Shown here: piece by piece, positions 14,584 through 23,740 of the stretch
Position numbering within the stretch: the first letter of the stretch is position 1
Layout of the letters: every line of letters begins with the position of its first letter
DNA from: JADCCX01 sp031431475
GTDB taxonomy: Bacteria > Pseudomonadota > Alphaproteobacteria > Rhizobiales > Beijerinckiaceae
Reading direction: 5' to 3'
Length of the DNA: 28,489 nucleotides
Assembly: GCA_031431475.1 (NCBI GenBank)
Contig: JANPDL010000029.1
Span: forward strand, 1-28,489
Program-made: the position numbers and the translations under genes
Notes under the pieces: model-generated
Database searches by the model: none
What the model was told of the DNA's origin: nothing
The model's input: the letters and a program-made list of their open reading frames with translations, nothing else

Positions 14584-17157
14584 TCATCTTTTCTTCCACC
14601 GCCCCTTTGGACTACCCGCTTTCCCCGCCGTACTGAACCCGCCCGCCTTCGCCTTGACCGACGATTGCCGGATGCCGCTGTCCTCGAACACGGCCAATGA
14701 CGTCTCGCGCAACCGCTTCAATTCATCCCTCAGCCGCGCTGCATCCTCGAAGTCGAGATTGGCAGCCGCCTCGCGCATGCGCTTTTCGAGATCGGACACC
14801 ACCGCCTCGAAATTGTGCCCCACGGTCGCGGCATCGTTATTTTCGCCGGCGATCCCGGCATCCACCGTGACGCGGTCGCGCTCGTAGGCCGAGTTCATGA
14901 TATCGAAGATGTCGCGCTTGACGCTTTCCGGCGTGATGCCGTTGGCCGTGTTGTAGGCCACCTGCTTCTCGCGCCTGCGATCGGTTTCGGCGATGGCGCG
15001 GGTCATCGATCCCGTCATCTGGTCGGCGTAGAGGATCACACGGCCATCGACGTTGCGGGCGGCGCGGCCGATGGTCTGCACGAGGCTGGTCTCGGAGCGC
15101 AGGAAGCCTTCCTTGTCGGCATCGAGAATGGCGACAAGCGCGCATTCCGGGATGTCGAGCCCCTCGCGCAGCAGGTTTATGCCGACCAGAACATCGAACG
15201 CGCCCAGGCGCAGATCGCGGATAATTTCGATGCGCTCCAGCGTCTCGATATCGGAATGCATGTAGCGCACGCGCACACCGTTTTCGTGGAGATACTCGGT
15301 CAGATCCTCGGCCATGCGCTTGGTCAGCACTGTCACGAGCGTGCGGTAGCCCTTGAGCGCCACCTCCTTCACCTCGCCCAGCAGATCATCCACCTGCGCC
15401 CGCGCCGGGCGGATGATAACGGTGGGGTCGATCAGACCGGTAGGGCGGATGACCTGCTCGGCAAAAACGCCACCGGTGCGGTCCATCTCCCATTTGCCGG
15501 GTGTGGCCGAAACATGCACGGATTGTGGGCGCATCGCGTCCCATTCCTCGAAGCGCAATGGCCGGTTGTCCATGCAGCTGGGCAGACGGAAGCCATATTC
15601 CGCCAACGTCGCCTTGCGCCGAAAGTCACCCCGGTACATGCCGCCGATCTGCGGAATCGTGACATGGCTTTCATCGGCGAAGACCAGTGCATTGTCCGGG
15701 AGATATTCGAACAGGGTCGGTGGCGGCTCGCCGGGTTTGCGCCCTGTGAGATAGCGGGAGTAATTCTCGATGCTCTGGCAAGAGCCCGTTGCTTCCAGCA
15801 TTTCAAGATCGAAAACCGTCTTCTGTTCCAGCCTTTGCGCCTCCAGCAGACGGCCCATGCGGTAAAGCTCGTCCAGCCGGAACTTGAGCTCTTCCTTGAT
15901 GCCCTTCACCGCCTGTTGCAGTGTCGGTCTCGGTGTCACGTAGTGGCTGTTGGCGTAGATCTTGACGAAGGACAGGTCCGACACCTTCTGGCCCGTCAGC
16001 GGATCGAATTCCTGGATCGATTCCACCTCGTCGCCGAAAAGCTGGATGCGCCAGGCCCGGTCCTCATAGTGGGCCGGGAAGAGATCGATGGTGTCGCCGC
16101 GCACGCGGAAGGAGCCGCGTGTGAAATCCCCCAGCGTGCGCTTGTATTGCAGCGCCACCAGATCGGCGATCAGCTGGCGCTGTTCGATCTTCTCGCCCAC
16201 CTTCAGGCCGAAGGTCATGGCGGTATAGGTCTCCACTGAGCCGATGCCGTAGATGCACGACACAGAGGCCACAATCACAACATCGTCACGCTCCAGCAGC
16301 GAGCGCGTGGCGGAATGGCGCATGCGATCGATCTGCTCGTTGATCGAGGATTCCTTGGCGATGTAGGTGTCGGAACGCGGCACATAGGCCTCGGGCTGGT
16401 AATAATCGTAATAGGAAACGAAATACTCCACCGCATTCTCGGGAAAGAACGATTTGAACTCGGCGTAGAGCTGCGCCGCCAGTGTCTTGTTGGGCGCAAG
16501 AATCACCGCAGGTCGCTGTGTGGCCTCGATCACCTTCGCCATGGTGAAGGTCTTGCCGGAACCGGTGACGCCGAGCAGCACCTGATCCTTTTCGCTGTTG
16601 CGGATGCCTTCGACGAGTGTGGCGATGGCCGTTGGCTGGTCGCCCTTGGGTTCGAACGGTGAGTGCATGACGAAGGGCCTGCCACCCTCCCATTTCTCGG
16701 GCCGCTGTGGCCGGTGAGGCTCCCACGCCACCTTGCCGCGAAAGGCGGGATGCCCCTGAATGATCAGGCTTTCCAGCGCCTTCTGCGTGGCATCGACGCC
16801 ACCTTCCGCGCCTTCAGTTCCCGTCGAGGCATAGAGCCCCAGCGCGGCGGCCATGGCCTCGTCGAGGCCATCGGCCTGTGCGGTGTTTTCAGCGGAATAG
16901 GCCGCCTGTGGAATCTCGCCGAAGCCACCGCCGAGAGGCACGCTTTCGGGCGCGCTGCGTTCATCGAAATAGGCCTCGGAACCGACCGGCGCGAGGAAGC
17001 GCTTCATGGCGGCATCGAGCGGCTTTAGCTCGGGTTTGCGTCCTGAGCCGTCCTTGCGGGTCTGGGGCAGGACAGGCGCTTCCTGGTTCATGCCCATGGA
17101 AACGCCGCGCGAGGTGCGCTGGGGTTTGGCTTCGCGAATCTGCGGGGATTTCGACAT
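14584..17157 (-). CDS. uvrB: Excinuclease ABC subunit B, with long N-terminal extension
   Basis: UvrB is the damage-verification helicase of nucleotide excision repair, working with UvrA and UvrC. The core begins at about M164 (MHSPFEPKGDQP, where E. coli UvrB starts) and shows Walker A GVTGSGKT (196-203), the beta-hairpin region SYYDYYQPEAYVP, DESHVTIPQIGGMYRGD, the helicase motif QTIGRAARN and a C-terminal UVR domain (EKRMREAAANLDFEDAARLRDEL in part) that binds UvrC. Before the core there are about 160 extra residues, low in hydrophobic content and rich in charged, Ala and Pro residues; total length is 857 against about 673 in E. coli. Extended UvrBs are usual in Hyphomicrobiales. The tail is basic (SPKGRWKKR). 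No alphaproteobacterial LexA box (GTTC-N7-GTTC) is seen upstream. Confidence 0.96.
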   Translation of the reverse strand: MSKSPQIREAKPQRTSRGVSMGMNQEAPVLPQTRKDGSGRKPELKPLDAAMKRFLAPVGSEAYFDERSAPESVPLGGGFGEIPQAAYSAENTAQADGLDEAMAAALGLYASTGTEGAEGGVDATQKALESLIIQGHPAFRGKVAWEPHRPQRPEKWEGGRPFVMHSPFEPKGDQPTAIATLVEGIRNSEKDQVLLGVTGSGKTFTMAKVIEATQRPAVILAPNKTLAAQLYAEFKSFFPENAVEYFVSYYDYYQPEAYVPRSDTYIAKESSINEQIDRMRHSATRSLLERDDVVIVASVSCIYGIGSVETYTAMTFGLKVGEKIEQRQLIADLVALQYKRTLGDFTRGSFRVRGDTIDLFPAHYEDRAWRIQLFGDEVESIQEFDPLTGQKVSDLSFVKIYANSHYVTPRPTLQQAVKGIKEELKFRLDELYRMGRLLEAQRLEQKTVFDLEMLEATGSCQSIENYSRYLTGRKPGEPPPTLFEYLPDNALVFADESHVTIPQIGGMYRGDFRRKATLAEYGFRLPSCMDNRPLRFEEWDAMRPQSVHVSATPGKWEMDRTGGVFAEQVIRPTGLIDPTVIIRPARAQVDDLLGEVKEVALKGYRTLVTVLTKRMAEDLTEYLHENGVRVRYMHSDIETLERIEIIRDLRLGAFDVLVGINLLREGLDIPECALVAILDADKEGFLRSETSLVQTIGRAARNVDGRVILYADQMTGSMTRAIAETDRRREKQVAYNTANGITPESVKRDIFDIMNSAYERDRVTVDAGIAGENNDAATVGHNFEAVVSDLEKRMREAAANLDFEDAARLRDELKRLRETSLAVFEDSGIRQSSVKAKAGGFSTAGKAGSPKGRWKKR

Positions 17158-17207
17158 GGCCCTTATATGGCAGCGGAGGAGCTGCTTGGGGAGGGGGAGT
17201 TCGCCGA

Positions 17208-17236
17208 TTGCCGCGTCTCCTTGGCAACGCTATAGG
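17208..17236 (+). promoter_or_regulatory. Possible sigma-70 type promoter for the thioesterase gene
   Basis: TTGCCG (17208-17213) and TATAGG (17231-17236) are separated by exactly 17 bases; each matches four of six consensus positions. They lie in the 122-base divergent region between uvrB and the thioesterase start at 17280, giving a leader of about 35 bases. The match is moderate. Confidence 0.4.
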
Positions 17237-17279
17237 GCAGACCTCGTCGTGCTGCACCGGCGCACAATCAGGAGCTTGT

Positions 17280-17768
17280 ATGAATATCCGCCCTCTCCCC
17301 CTCAAGGACATCGCCCATATGTCCGGGCTGGAGATGCTGCTTGGCATGATCGATGGCACGCTTCCCGCGCCGCCTTTCGCCATCACGACAGCGATCACCA
17401 TGGTGAGCGCCGAAGAAGGCAAAGTGGTTTTCGAGGGCGAACCCAAAGCCGAATTCTATAATCCGCTGGGTTCCATCCATGGCGGATGGACCGCGACGAT
17501 CATGGACAGTGTTATGGCCTGTGCCGTGCACTCCACGCTGGCTCCGGGCGAGGCTTATACCACGCTGGAATTCAAGCTGCATTTTTGCCGGCCCATCCTG
17601 CCCTCCACCGGCATCGTAAGGGCCGAAGGCATTGTCCTGTCGCGCGGTCGCAGGGCGGCAACCTCGGAGGGAAAGCTCTATGATGGTGCGGGCAAGTTGC
17701 TGGCGCATGGCACGGAGACCTGCCTGATATTTGACATGCCGGGGCGTGCGGCGAAGCTAGGGGCTTAA
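17280..17768 (+). CDS. PaaI-family hotdog thioesterase
   Basis: The 162-residue product fits the single-hotdog acyl-CoA thioesterase family related to PaaI, which hydrolyses aryl- or acyl-CoA esters in the cytoplasm. The helix motif GSIHGGWTATIMDSVMACA (G64 to A82) contains the conserved HGG turn and the aspartate (D76) expected for catalysis, and TTLEFKLHFCRPI follows as the next strands. The start is the ATG at 17280 with AGGAG at 17270-17274, five bases upstream. The frame is open much further upstream, but that part is antisense to uvrB and lacks any ribosome site. Thirty-eight bases separate it from the flippase gene downstream. The natural substrate cannot be told from sequence. Confidence 0.85.
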   Translation: MNIRPLPLKDIAHMSGLEMLLGMIDGTLPAPPFAITTAITMVSAEEGKVVFEGEPKAEFYNPLGSIHGGWTATIMDSVMACAVHSTLAPGEAYTTLEFKLHFCRPILPSTGIVRAEGIVLSRGRRAATSEGKLYDGAGKLLAHGTETCLIFDMPGRAAKLGA

Positions 17769-17806
17769 CGCTTCCTTCGCCGGATTGCGCTATCGCAGTC
17801 TGTCAA

Positions 17807-19216
17807 ATGCTTGTCACCACAACCTTTCTGATCAATTCGGCCTTCAATTTCGCCCTTGGCCTGCTGATCGCGCGTTTTCTCGGGCCGCAGGGCTTTGGGC
17901 AATACGCCATAGCGGCCTCTGTTGCGGTGGTGCTCAACACACTGTTCCTGGACTGGATCAGGCTTGCTGCCACGCGCTTTTATTCGGAGCGCACGCGAAG
18001 CGATGAGCCAGGTGTGCGCGGCACGCTGGATGCCATTTTCATTCTCTCCTCACTGGGTATCGCCCTCACCAGCGCCATCGCGATCACGCTGGGCCTCGAC
18101 TTCGGACTGATGGTGCTTCTGGCGGCGCTTGCCCCCACGATGGGCATCTGCAACGGCCTGTTCGACTATCATACCGCGCTGGTCAGAGCCCGGTTTGACG
18201 AACGCAGCTACTCCCTGCTCGTCATCGTGAAGAACGTTCTTTCGCTTGTTCTGATGGTGGGCGGCGCGTGGTGGTTCCAGTCGCCCATAGTTGTGGCAGC
18301 AGGCTTCGTACTCAGCATCTTTGCCACGCTGCTGATCGGTCGTCGCCGTCTGATTGATCCTGACGTGAATATCCTGAAGCCGAACTGGACTGCCGCGCGA
18401 GGGTACATGTTCTACGGCGTGCCGGTCATTCTGGCTTCGATGATCTATTTCCTTATTCCTCTCTGGAACCGGACAGCCATCGCTTCCTCGCTTGGGTTCG
18501 CTGCTTCGGGCCAGTTTTCGCTGGCCTATGATCTGGCAATACGCCTGGTGCAGACCGTCGGTTCGGCCCTCGATATTATCCTGTTCCAGATCGCGCTCAG
18601 GGCAGACGCAGTGCAGGGAAGGGACAAGGCTCAGGAACAGCTTTCGACCAACATGGGGCTCGTTCTGGCTGCCGTGCTGGCGGTTGCAACGGGGTACTGG
18701 CTGATACTGCCATCGTTCGAGGCGCTGCTGGTGCCGGAGGCTTTCCGGGGCGCATTTGCTGCTGCCACCACGATCCTCTTGCCGGGTCTTGTTTGCTTCG
18801 CGCTGGTGCAGGCTGCGGTGACACCTGTGTTTCAGTTGAAGCAGCAGACCTGGCCGGTCGTCCTGGCGGCGCTGGCGGGATTGCTGACGAATGCCATTCT
18901 GTCATGGAAGCTCACGGCGACGGACATCCAGACCTATGCCGCCATTCAGGCCGTGAGCTATGCCGTGGCCTTTGGCGTCGCGGTCGTTCTGGCGATCCGG
19001 ACCATGAAGGTTATGCCGCACCTGCGCGACATCACAGCTGCGGTCGTGGCAACGCTGGCCATGGCGGCAGCGGTCTGGCCGGTGCGTGGCTGGGGACCGG
19101 GCTGGGCCACGCTGCTGGTCAGCAGCGCTGTTGGCGCGACGGTTTTCGCAGCTGTCGTTGTGGCGTTCAATCTCGGGGGATGCCGGGAGATGATCAGACA
19201 GCGTCTGCAGGCATAG
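17807..19216 (+). CDS. Polysaccharide flippase-like membrane protein (Wzx/MOP superfamily)
   Basis: The 469-residue product is almost entirely membrane-spanning, with about 12 helices. It begins as lipid-linked polysaccharide exporters do: INSAFNFALGLLIARFLGPQGFGQYAIA, the conserved LGPxxFGxYA block after helix 1. A later region, FGVPVILAS-like (YGVPVILASMIYFLIP), starts the second half of the fold. Members move lipid-linked saccharides across the inner membrane. No glycosyltransferase or other polysaccharide gene lies nearby, so the substrate is unknown. No Shine-Dalgarno sequence is evident before the ATG, and no alternative start is in frame. The last 23 bases overlap the opposing EamA transporter gene. 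Confidence 0.82.
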   Translation: MLVTTTFLINSAFNFALGLLIARFLGPQGFGQYAIAASVAVVLNTLFLDWIRLAATRFYSERTRSDEPGVRGTLDAIFILSSLGIALTSAIAITLGLDFGLMVLLAALAPTMGICNGLFDYHTALVRARFDERSYSLLVIVKNVLSLVLMVGGAWWFQSPIVVAAGFVLSIFATLLIGRRRLIDPDVNILKPNWTAARGYMFYGVPVILASMIYFLIPLWNRTAIASSLGFAASGQFSLAYDLAIRLVQTVGSALDIILFQIALRADAVQGRDKAQEQLSTNMGLVLAAVLAVATGYWLILPSFEALLVPEAFRGAFAAATTILLPGLVCFALVQAAVTPVFQLKQQTWPVVLAALAGLLTNAILSWKLTATDIQTYAAIQAVSYAVAFGVAVVLAIRTMKVMPHLRDITAAVVATLAMAAAVWPVRGWGPGWATLLVSSAVGATVFAAVVVAFNLGGCREMIRQRLQA

Positions 19217-20096
19217 CTGGCAATACAGATTTTTCGGTCGCCTTGCGCGCCCACGCCACACTCAGGCAGCCCGCAATGACCAGCGCGCCGCCGATCCAGA
19301 CCATGATACGCGGCGTCTCATGGAAGAACGCATAGCCGATCAGCGCTGCCCAGATCAGGCCGGTATACTCAGCCACCGCGACCTTCGCGGCTTCGGCATT
19401 CTTGAAGGCGGTGGTGAGAATGTAATTCCCGACTGTACCCAAAACGCCAACAGCCAGCACTTTCCAGATTTCCACACCCTGCGGCAACGGCGTCGACCAC
19501 ACCATGAACGGCACCATGACCGCGCTGATCAGGAGGGATTGCATGAAGACGATGCGGGCCACAGGCTCTTTGCCGGCTTGCCGCCGCAACAGCACCATGG
19601 CGAAAGCATAGGTGACGGGCGAGAGGATCGCCGCTGCAAGGCCCGTCGTGCTGCCACCACCGAACCGCGCCGCCGGATCGGTCGCCACGATCGCGACAAT
19701 CCCTGTAAAGCCAAGCCCAAGACCGATTATCACTTGCATGCTCAGCCGCTCCTTCAGCAGCAACGCGCCAAAGAGCGCGATGAACATCGGGGCGGTGAAG
19801 GTGTAGACGAACAGTTCGGCCAGCGGCATCTGCCCCAAAGCGTAGAAAAACATCAGGCCTGTTGCGAGCATGATCCCGGAGCGCAGTGCATGGCTCTTGA
19901 GCTGTTCGAGATTGGGCAACCCCGGCCTAATGACCAGAAACAGGATTCCTGCGCACAGCAAACCCACAACGGTGCGGAAATACATGATCTGCAAGGCGTT
20001 GAACTGTAGGGACAGGCTCTTGATCACGGCATCCATCGTCGTCAGCAAAAAGATCGCGACTGTGGCAAGAGCCATGGCGTTTCGGTCGGAAGACAA
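19194..20096 (-). CDS. DMT-superfamily transporter with two EamA domains
   Basis: The 300-residue product has ten predicted membrane helices arranged as two EamA repeats of about 140 residues. Typical features are MYFRTVVGLLCAGI after helix 1-2, FYALGQMPLAELFVYTFTAPMFIALFGALLLKERL at the end of the first repeat, and the matching AVAEYTGLIWAALIGYAFFHETP in the second. Family members export or import small metabolites across the inner membrane, and the substrate cannot be predicted. The start is uncertain: a TTG at 20096 keeps seven extra residues, while the ATG at 20075 begins MALATVAIFLL; neither has a clear ribosome site. The 3' end overlaps the flippase gene by 23 bases. Confidence 0.85.
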   Translation of the reverse strand: MSSDRNAMALATVAIFLLTTMDAVIKSLSLQFNALQIMYFRTVVGLLCAGILFLVIRPGLPNLEQLKSHALRSGIMLATGLMFFYALGQMPLAELFVYTFTAPMFIALFGALLLKERLSMQVIIGLGLGFTGIVAIVATDPAARFGGGSTTGLAAAILSPVTYAFAMVLLRRQAGKEPVARIVFMQSLLISAVMVPFMVWSTPLPQGVEIWKVLAVGVLGTVGNYILTTAFKNAEAAKVAVAEYTGLIWAALIGYAFFHETPRIMVWIGGALVIAGCLSVAWARKATEKSVLPAMPADAV

Positions 20097-20244
20097 TGGA
20101 TTTGGCCTGTTTGAATTTGAGAGTTCCAGTTTGCATGCAGCACGCTGTGTGTCACGCCGTGAAAACTGATGGATCGGATCAACGAACTCTGGTCAAACTC
20201 GACTTACGCACCAAGATATTGCGAAGCCATAAGGAGAGACATTC

Positions 20245-20643
20245 ATGTTCAAGCTCACTGCGGGAGCCGCTTTGGCCATACTTCTGTCCAGTGCCGCCCA
20301 TGCCCAGTCCCCGCGTACAGAGGATCTGGTGGGGCGCTGGGGCGTCGCGGCCTACTGGAACGATGCCGATGCCGCGAAAACCACTGCACAGGCCAAGAGC
20401 TTCTGCAACCAGCCATATGTGATCAGCAAGGGTGCCAATGGCGCGGCCCGCATGTTCGAGGCCTTCGAGGGCAGGCCGCAGGATGTAGCGATTCAGGGCA
20501 ACCAGATCGTGGCCGTCAATGGCTCTCCGCGCGCCACCAAGGTCATCCAGAGCTGGAACGGCAGCACACTGGTTTTCAATTACATCGATGACGAAGCGAA
20601 GCGGAAATACGGCAATATGGTCTTCGTGCGCTGCGGGCGCTGA
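20245..20643 (+). CDS. Small secreted protein upstream of an ABC importer
   Basis: The 132-residue product starts behind a strong AAGGAG (20231-20236) and has a clear Sec signal peptide (MFKLTAGAALAILLSSAAHA, cut after residue 20). The mature part of about 112 residues has two cysteines (C54 and C130), which could form one disulfide, and blocks EDLVGRWGVAAYWND, NGSPRATKVIQSWNG and YGNMVFVRCGR, suggesting a small beta-barrel or lipocalin-like fold. I do not recognise a family. It precedes the periplasmic binding protein gene by 86 bases on the same strand, so it may be part of the transporter operon, but no functional link can be shown from the sequence. Confidence 0.75.
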   Translation: MFKLTAGAALAILLSSAAHAQSPRTEDLVGRWGVAAYWNDADAAKTTAQAKSFCNQPYVISKGANGAARMFEAFEGRPQDVAIQGNQIVAVNGSPRATKVIQSWNGSTLVFNYIDDEAKRKYGNMVFVRCGR

Positions 20644-20729
20644 ATCCTGTTGACGAAAGGCGGCTGTCGCGGGAACGTCACGGCGTGTTGCCAAGAATGG
20701 CGGGTTGTCCGCCGGGCCGGGAGAGAATG

Positions 20730-21680
20730 ATGTTTCGCAAATTCGCTGCAGCCGCGGTGTTGTCCGTTGGTCTGACTGGAGCCGCTCAGGCCCAGTCGGG
20801 CAATATCGTGTTTTATACATCGCATGCAGCGGATACGACAGGACCGGTGCTGGAACTGATGAAGCAGCGCTTGCCCAATCTCAACGTCACGCTGGTGCGC
20901 GCCGGCACCGGCGAGGTACTCCAACGGCTCAAGGCGGAATCGGGAAACCCGGCGGCTGACATCATGTGGGGCGGCTCGATCCAGCTGTTCGAGGGCAATG
21001 CCGACCTGTTCCAGCCTTTCGTCTCCACCGACAAGGACAGCTTTCTGGTGAGCGATCCTGCCAACATCTGGCACGCATCCAACATCATCTCGATCGTCAT
21101 CGGCGTGAACACCAAGAAGGTGCCGCTGGGCGAAACGCCGACGACAACGGCTCAGGCACTGGATCCAAAATATACGGCGATGGGTGGTATTGCCCTGCCG
21201 GACCCGGCCAAATCCTCGACGGGATATTCCGTCATCTCTGCGTTGGCTGCCGCGCAAGGCTGGCCTTTCATCGAGAAGATCGCCAAGACAGCGCGTGTTC
21301 TGCCAAGCTCCGGCGGCGCGGCAAATGCGGCCCGCGACGGTGAAACCGCGATGGTCTGGGTCAACGAGGATATCACGGCCAAGTGGGAGCGCGATGGCAT
21401 CGCCATCAAGTCGGTCTATCCAGCAGACGGTGTTCCCACCGTCGTGGACCCGCAGGCCATCGTGAAGGGATCGAAGAACCTCGAAAATGCCCGCATTGTC
21501 ATGGCCTTCCTCAACACCAAGGAAGTGCATGAAACGATGCGCGACAAGGTCAACCGTCGCTCCGCCCGCAAGGATGTGACACCACCGCCCGGTTTGCCGG
21601 ACCTGGGCAATCTCAAGCTGATTTTCGCTGCGGAACCCGCTTCGGTTGTGAATGCGCGGTTTGAAGCCTTGCGGAAGTGA
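20730..21680 (+). CDS. ABC transporter periplasmic substrate-binding protein (type 2, ferric/phosphonate-like class)
   Basis: The 316-residue product has a signal peptide (MFRKFAAAAVLSVGLTGAAQA) and the layout of the AfuA/FbpA/PhnS class: IVFYTSHAADTTGPVLELMK at the start, AGTGEVLQRLKAESGNPAADIMWGG, then WVNEDITAKWERDG and ENARIVMAFLNT. It should capture a small anion or chelate in the periplasm for the permease and ATPase encoded next. The paired tyrosines that bind ferric iron in FbpA are not apparent in the region where they are expected, so an organic substrate such as a phosphonate or phosphorylated compound is as likely. GGGAGAGA precedes two adjacent ATGs (20727 and 20730). The stop overlaps the permease GTG (GTGA). 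Confidence 0.88.
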   Translation: MFRKFAAAAVLSVGLTGAAQAQSGNIVFYTSHAADTTGPVLELMKQRLPNLNVTLVRAGTGEVLQRLKAESGNPAADIMWGGSIQLFEGNADLFQPFVSTDKDSFLVSDPANIWHASNIISIVIGVNTKKVPLGETPTTTAQALDPKYTAMGGIALPDPAKSSTGYSVISALAAAQGWPFIEKIAKTARVLPSSGGAANAARDGETAMVWVNEDITAKWERDGIAIKSVYPADGVPTVVDPQAIVKGSKNLENARIVMAFLNTKEVHETMRDKVNRRSARKDVTPPPGLPDLGNLKLIFAAEPASVVNARFEALRK

Positions 21681-23740
21681 TCGGCGCCAACAGCGGACGC
21701 ACAATGCTTCTGCAACGCTTTTTCCCTTCGCGTGACCCGTGGAAGGTCTTTGCGATTGCAGCCCTGCTGCTGACATCCATCCTCATTGTTGTGCCGCAAC
21801 TTTGGATCATCATCGCCTCGCTGCGGGAAGATGGCGGACGCTTCACGTTTCGCCATCAGGAAGCGGGCGGGAGGATCGAGCTCGCGCAGGAAACCGTGAT
21901 GGGCTACCGGTTCACGGAGCGCAACGGCAAGCTGGTGGCAGATCTGGGCGGAACCGGGCTTTTCGCCATGAGCCGCGCCGGGCCAAATACGCTCGAATTT
22001 GAAGGATTGTCCGGCCCCCTCACCGGAACGGCGCTCGATGCCAACCGTTTGCGCCTTGAGGTTGGTGGGCGGCGCATCACCATGAACCAGACGGTACCGA
22101 TGGGTCTGTTCGGCACGACGCGTCTGCCCATAGCCGTGGAACAGCTCAGCCCGACCAGCCTGCGTCTGCGGCATGGTGCCAACGCTTTCATGGAAGCCAT
22201 CGACCCTGAACCACGCTGGACGCTGGGCAATTTCGGGGCATTCCTGAATGAACCGGCGGCCCGCACAGCGCTGATCAACAGCCTGATCGTGACCATCCTG
22301 TCCACTGCGTTGGCTGGAGTCATTGGCGTCTCATTGGCCTGGATGATCGCCAAATTCGACATCTATGGCCGTGAGGGCCTGGTTGTCCTTGTCACGATGG
22401 CCGCTGTTTCACCACCGTTCTTGGGTGCCTATGCCTGGCGCATGCTGCTGGGCTCTAGCGGAATCCTCACGCAGGCATTGGGGCTCGACTGGACCATCAT
22501 CGGCCTGCACGGTGTTATCTGGGTCACGGCCTGGCATGTATTTCCTCTCGTGTTTCTGCTGGCCTATGATGCTTTCACGGGCGCGGATGCAGCGCTGGGC
22601 GAGGCGGCTGAAAGCCTTGGCGCTTCACCACTGAGGCGTGTTTTCACGGTGGATCTACCGCTGGCGCTGCCGGGGGTGCTCACCGGTCTCTATATGGCGC
22701 TGATCGCGGCCTTTGCGGATTTTGGCACGCCCAAGATCATCTCGCTTGATCTCAAGCTGATGCCAACGCTGGTCTATGACGAATTTCTGTCTGAAGCCGG
22801 AGCCAATCCTTCCAGAGCCAGCGCGGGCGCGCTTCTCATGGTGCTGATTTCGACCGGTTTTCTGGGGGCTTACCGCGCCTATCTCTCGTTTGGCACCTAT
22901 GCCACGGTTTCGGCTCGCAGGCTGTCGCCGAAGAAACCCACAGCACTAGTGCACGGGCTTATTCTCGCCTTTGCCGCTTTCATTCTGCTCATGGCTTTCG
23001 TGCCGCATGTGACCGTGCTGATCACGTCGTTCATGGAATGGCGTTCCGGTGTTGTCTTTCCGGTGCTGACGCTGGCCAATTACCGGACCATGTTCGCGAA
23101 TGAACTGATGCCGGTGCTGATCAGCCTGTCGCTGGCCACCGTCTCAACGGCTGCGAGCATCGTGCTCGGCATCGGCATCGCCTATGTGCTGGTGCGCAAG
23201 CGCTATCCCGTGATCGGCCCATTGCTGAACGGCATCGTGATGATGCCCTATGTCATTCCCGGCACGGTGATCGGCATCGGGCTCATTCTGGCGCTCAACA
23301 CACCACCCCTCGTGTTGACCGGCACCTGGGCCATCCTGTGTCTGTCATTCTTCATCCGCAACCTGCCCTATGCGGTGAAATCTTCAGAGGCCGTGCTGTT
23401 CCAGATTCATCCCGCGCTGGAAGAGGCGGCTGTGTCGTTGGGCGCGACACCGATGCGCAGCTTCATGCATGCCACGCTGCCGCTGATGGCGTCGGGCCTT
23501 GTCTCGGGTGCGACGCTGGCCTTCCTGCACGGCATGACGGAACTGTCCTCGACCATCGTGCTCTACCGTCCGCCATGGAAACCGATGACCGCCGTGATCT
23601 TCGAAAACACAATCACGCTGGGTGCTGATTTTGGCATCGCCGCAGCCATGACGGTGCTGCTGATGGTCATCCTCTACGGGCCGCTCTGGTTGATCACGCA
23701 GAAAACGCGGGGGCAGATGGCCAGGGTGGGAGCAGTCTGA
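21677..23740 (+). CDS. ABC transporter permease with two fused permease domains and an extra domain after helix 1
   Basis: The 687-residue product joins two permease (BPD_transp_1) domains in one chain, as in FbpB/AfuB. The two EAA loops that contact the ATPase are EAAESLGASPLRR (E309) and EAAVSLGATPMRS (E583). Helix 1 (about residues 24-48) is followed by roughly 125 mostly polar residues (about 52-178) before WTLGNFGAFLNEP, which normally follows helix 1 closely. This segment, with repeated short beta-like stretches such as RLRLEVGGRRITM, should face the periplasm. It explains why the protein is longer than the usual 550 or so. The start is GTG at 21677 overlapping the binding-protein stop; an ATG at 21704 is possible. 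The stop overlaps the ATPase start by one base. Confidence 0.9.
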   Translation: MIGANSGRTMLLQRFFPSRDPWKVFAIAALLLTSILIVVPQLWIIIASLREDGGRFTFRHQEAGGRIELAQETVMGYRFTERNGKLVADLGGTGLFAMSRAGPNTLEFEGLSGPLTGTALDANRLRLEVGGRRITMNQTVPMGLFGTTRLPIAVEQLSPTSLRLRHGANAFMEAIDPEPRWTLGNFGAFLNEPAARTALINSLIVTILSTALAGVIGVSLAWMIAKFDIYGREGLVVLVTMAAVSPPFLGAYAWRMLLGSSGILTQALGLDWTIIGLHGVIWVTAWHVFPLVFLLAYDAFTGADAALGEAAESLGASPLRRVFTVDLPLALPGVLTGLYMALIAAFADFGTPKIISLDLKLMPTLVYDEFLSEAGANPSRASAGALLMVLISTGFLGAYRAYLSFGTYATVSARRLSPKKPTALVHGLILAFAAFILLMAFVPHVTVLITSFMEWRSGVVFPVLTLANYRTMFANELMPVLISLSLATVSTAASIVLGIGIAYVLVRKRYPVIGPLLNGIVMMPYVIPGTVIGIGLILALNTPPLVLTGTWAILCLSFFIRNLPYAVKSSEAVLFQIHPALEEAAVSLGATPMRSFMHATLPLMASGLVSGATLAFLHGMTELSSTIVLYRPPWKPMTAVIFENTITLGADFGIAAAMTVLLMVILYGPLWLITQKTRGQMARVGAV

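Noticed and set aside
14815..16239. Long open frame of 474 codons on the plus strand inside uvrB
   Set aside because: It is fully antisense to a gene with all UvrB motifs, has no recognisable domain, and is His/Arg/Ala-rich, as expected for the opposite frame of GC-rich coding DNA.
17199..17213. LexA/SOS box upstream of uvrB
   Set aside because: A single GTTC is present at 17199-17202, but seven bases on the sequence is GCCG, not GTTC, so the alphaproteobacterial box is incomplete.
16878..17279. N-terminal extension of the thioesterase frame back to 16878
   Set aside because: This part is antisense to the uvrB N-terminus, and a good ribosome site (AGGAG 17270-17274) marks the start at 17280.
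20580..21776. Open frame of 398 codons on the minus strand over the binding-protein gene
   Set aside because: It is antisense to a clear periplasmic binding protein with a signal peptide; the composition is Arg/His-rich and no motif is seen.
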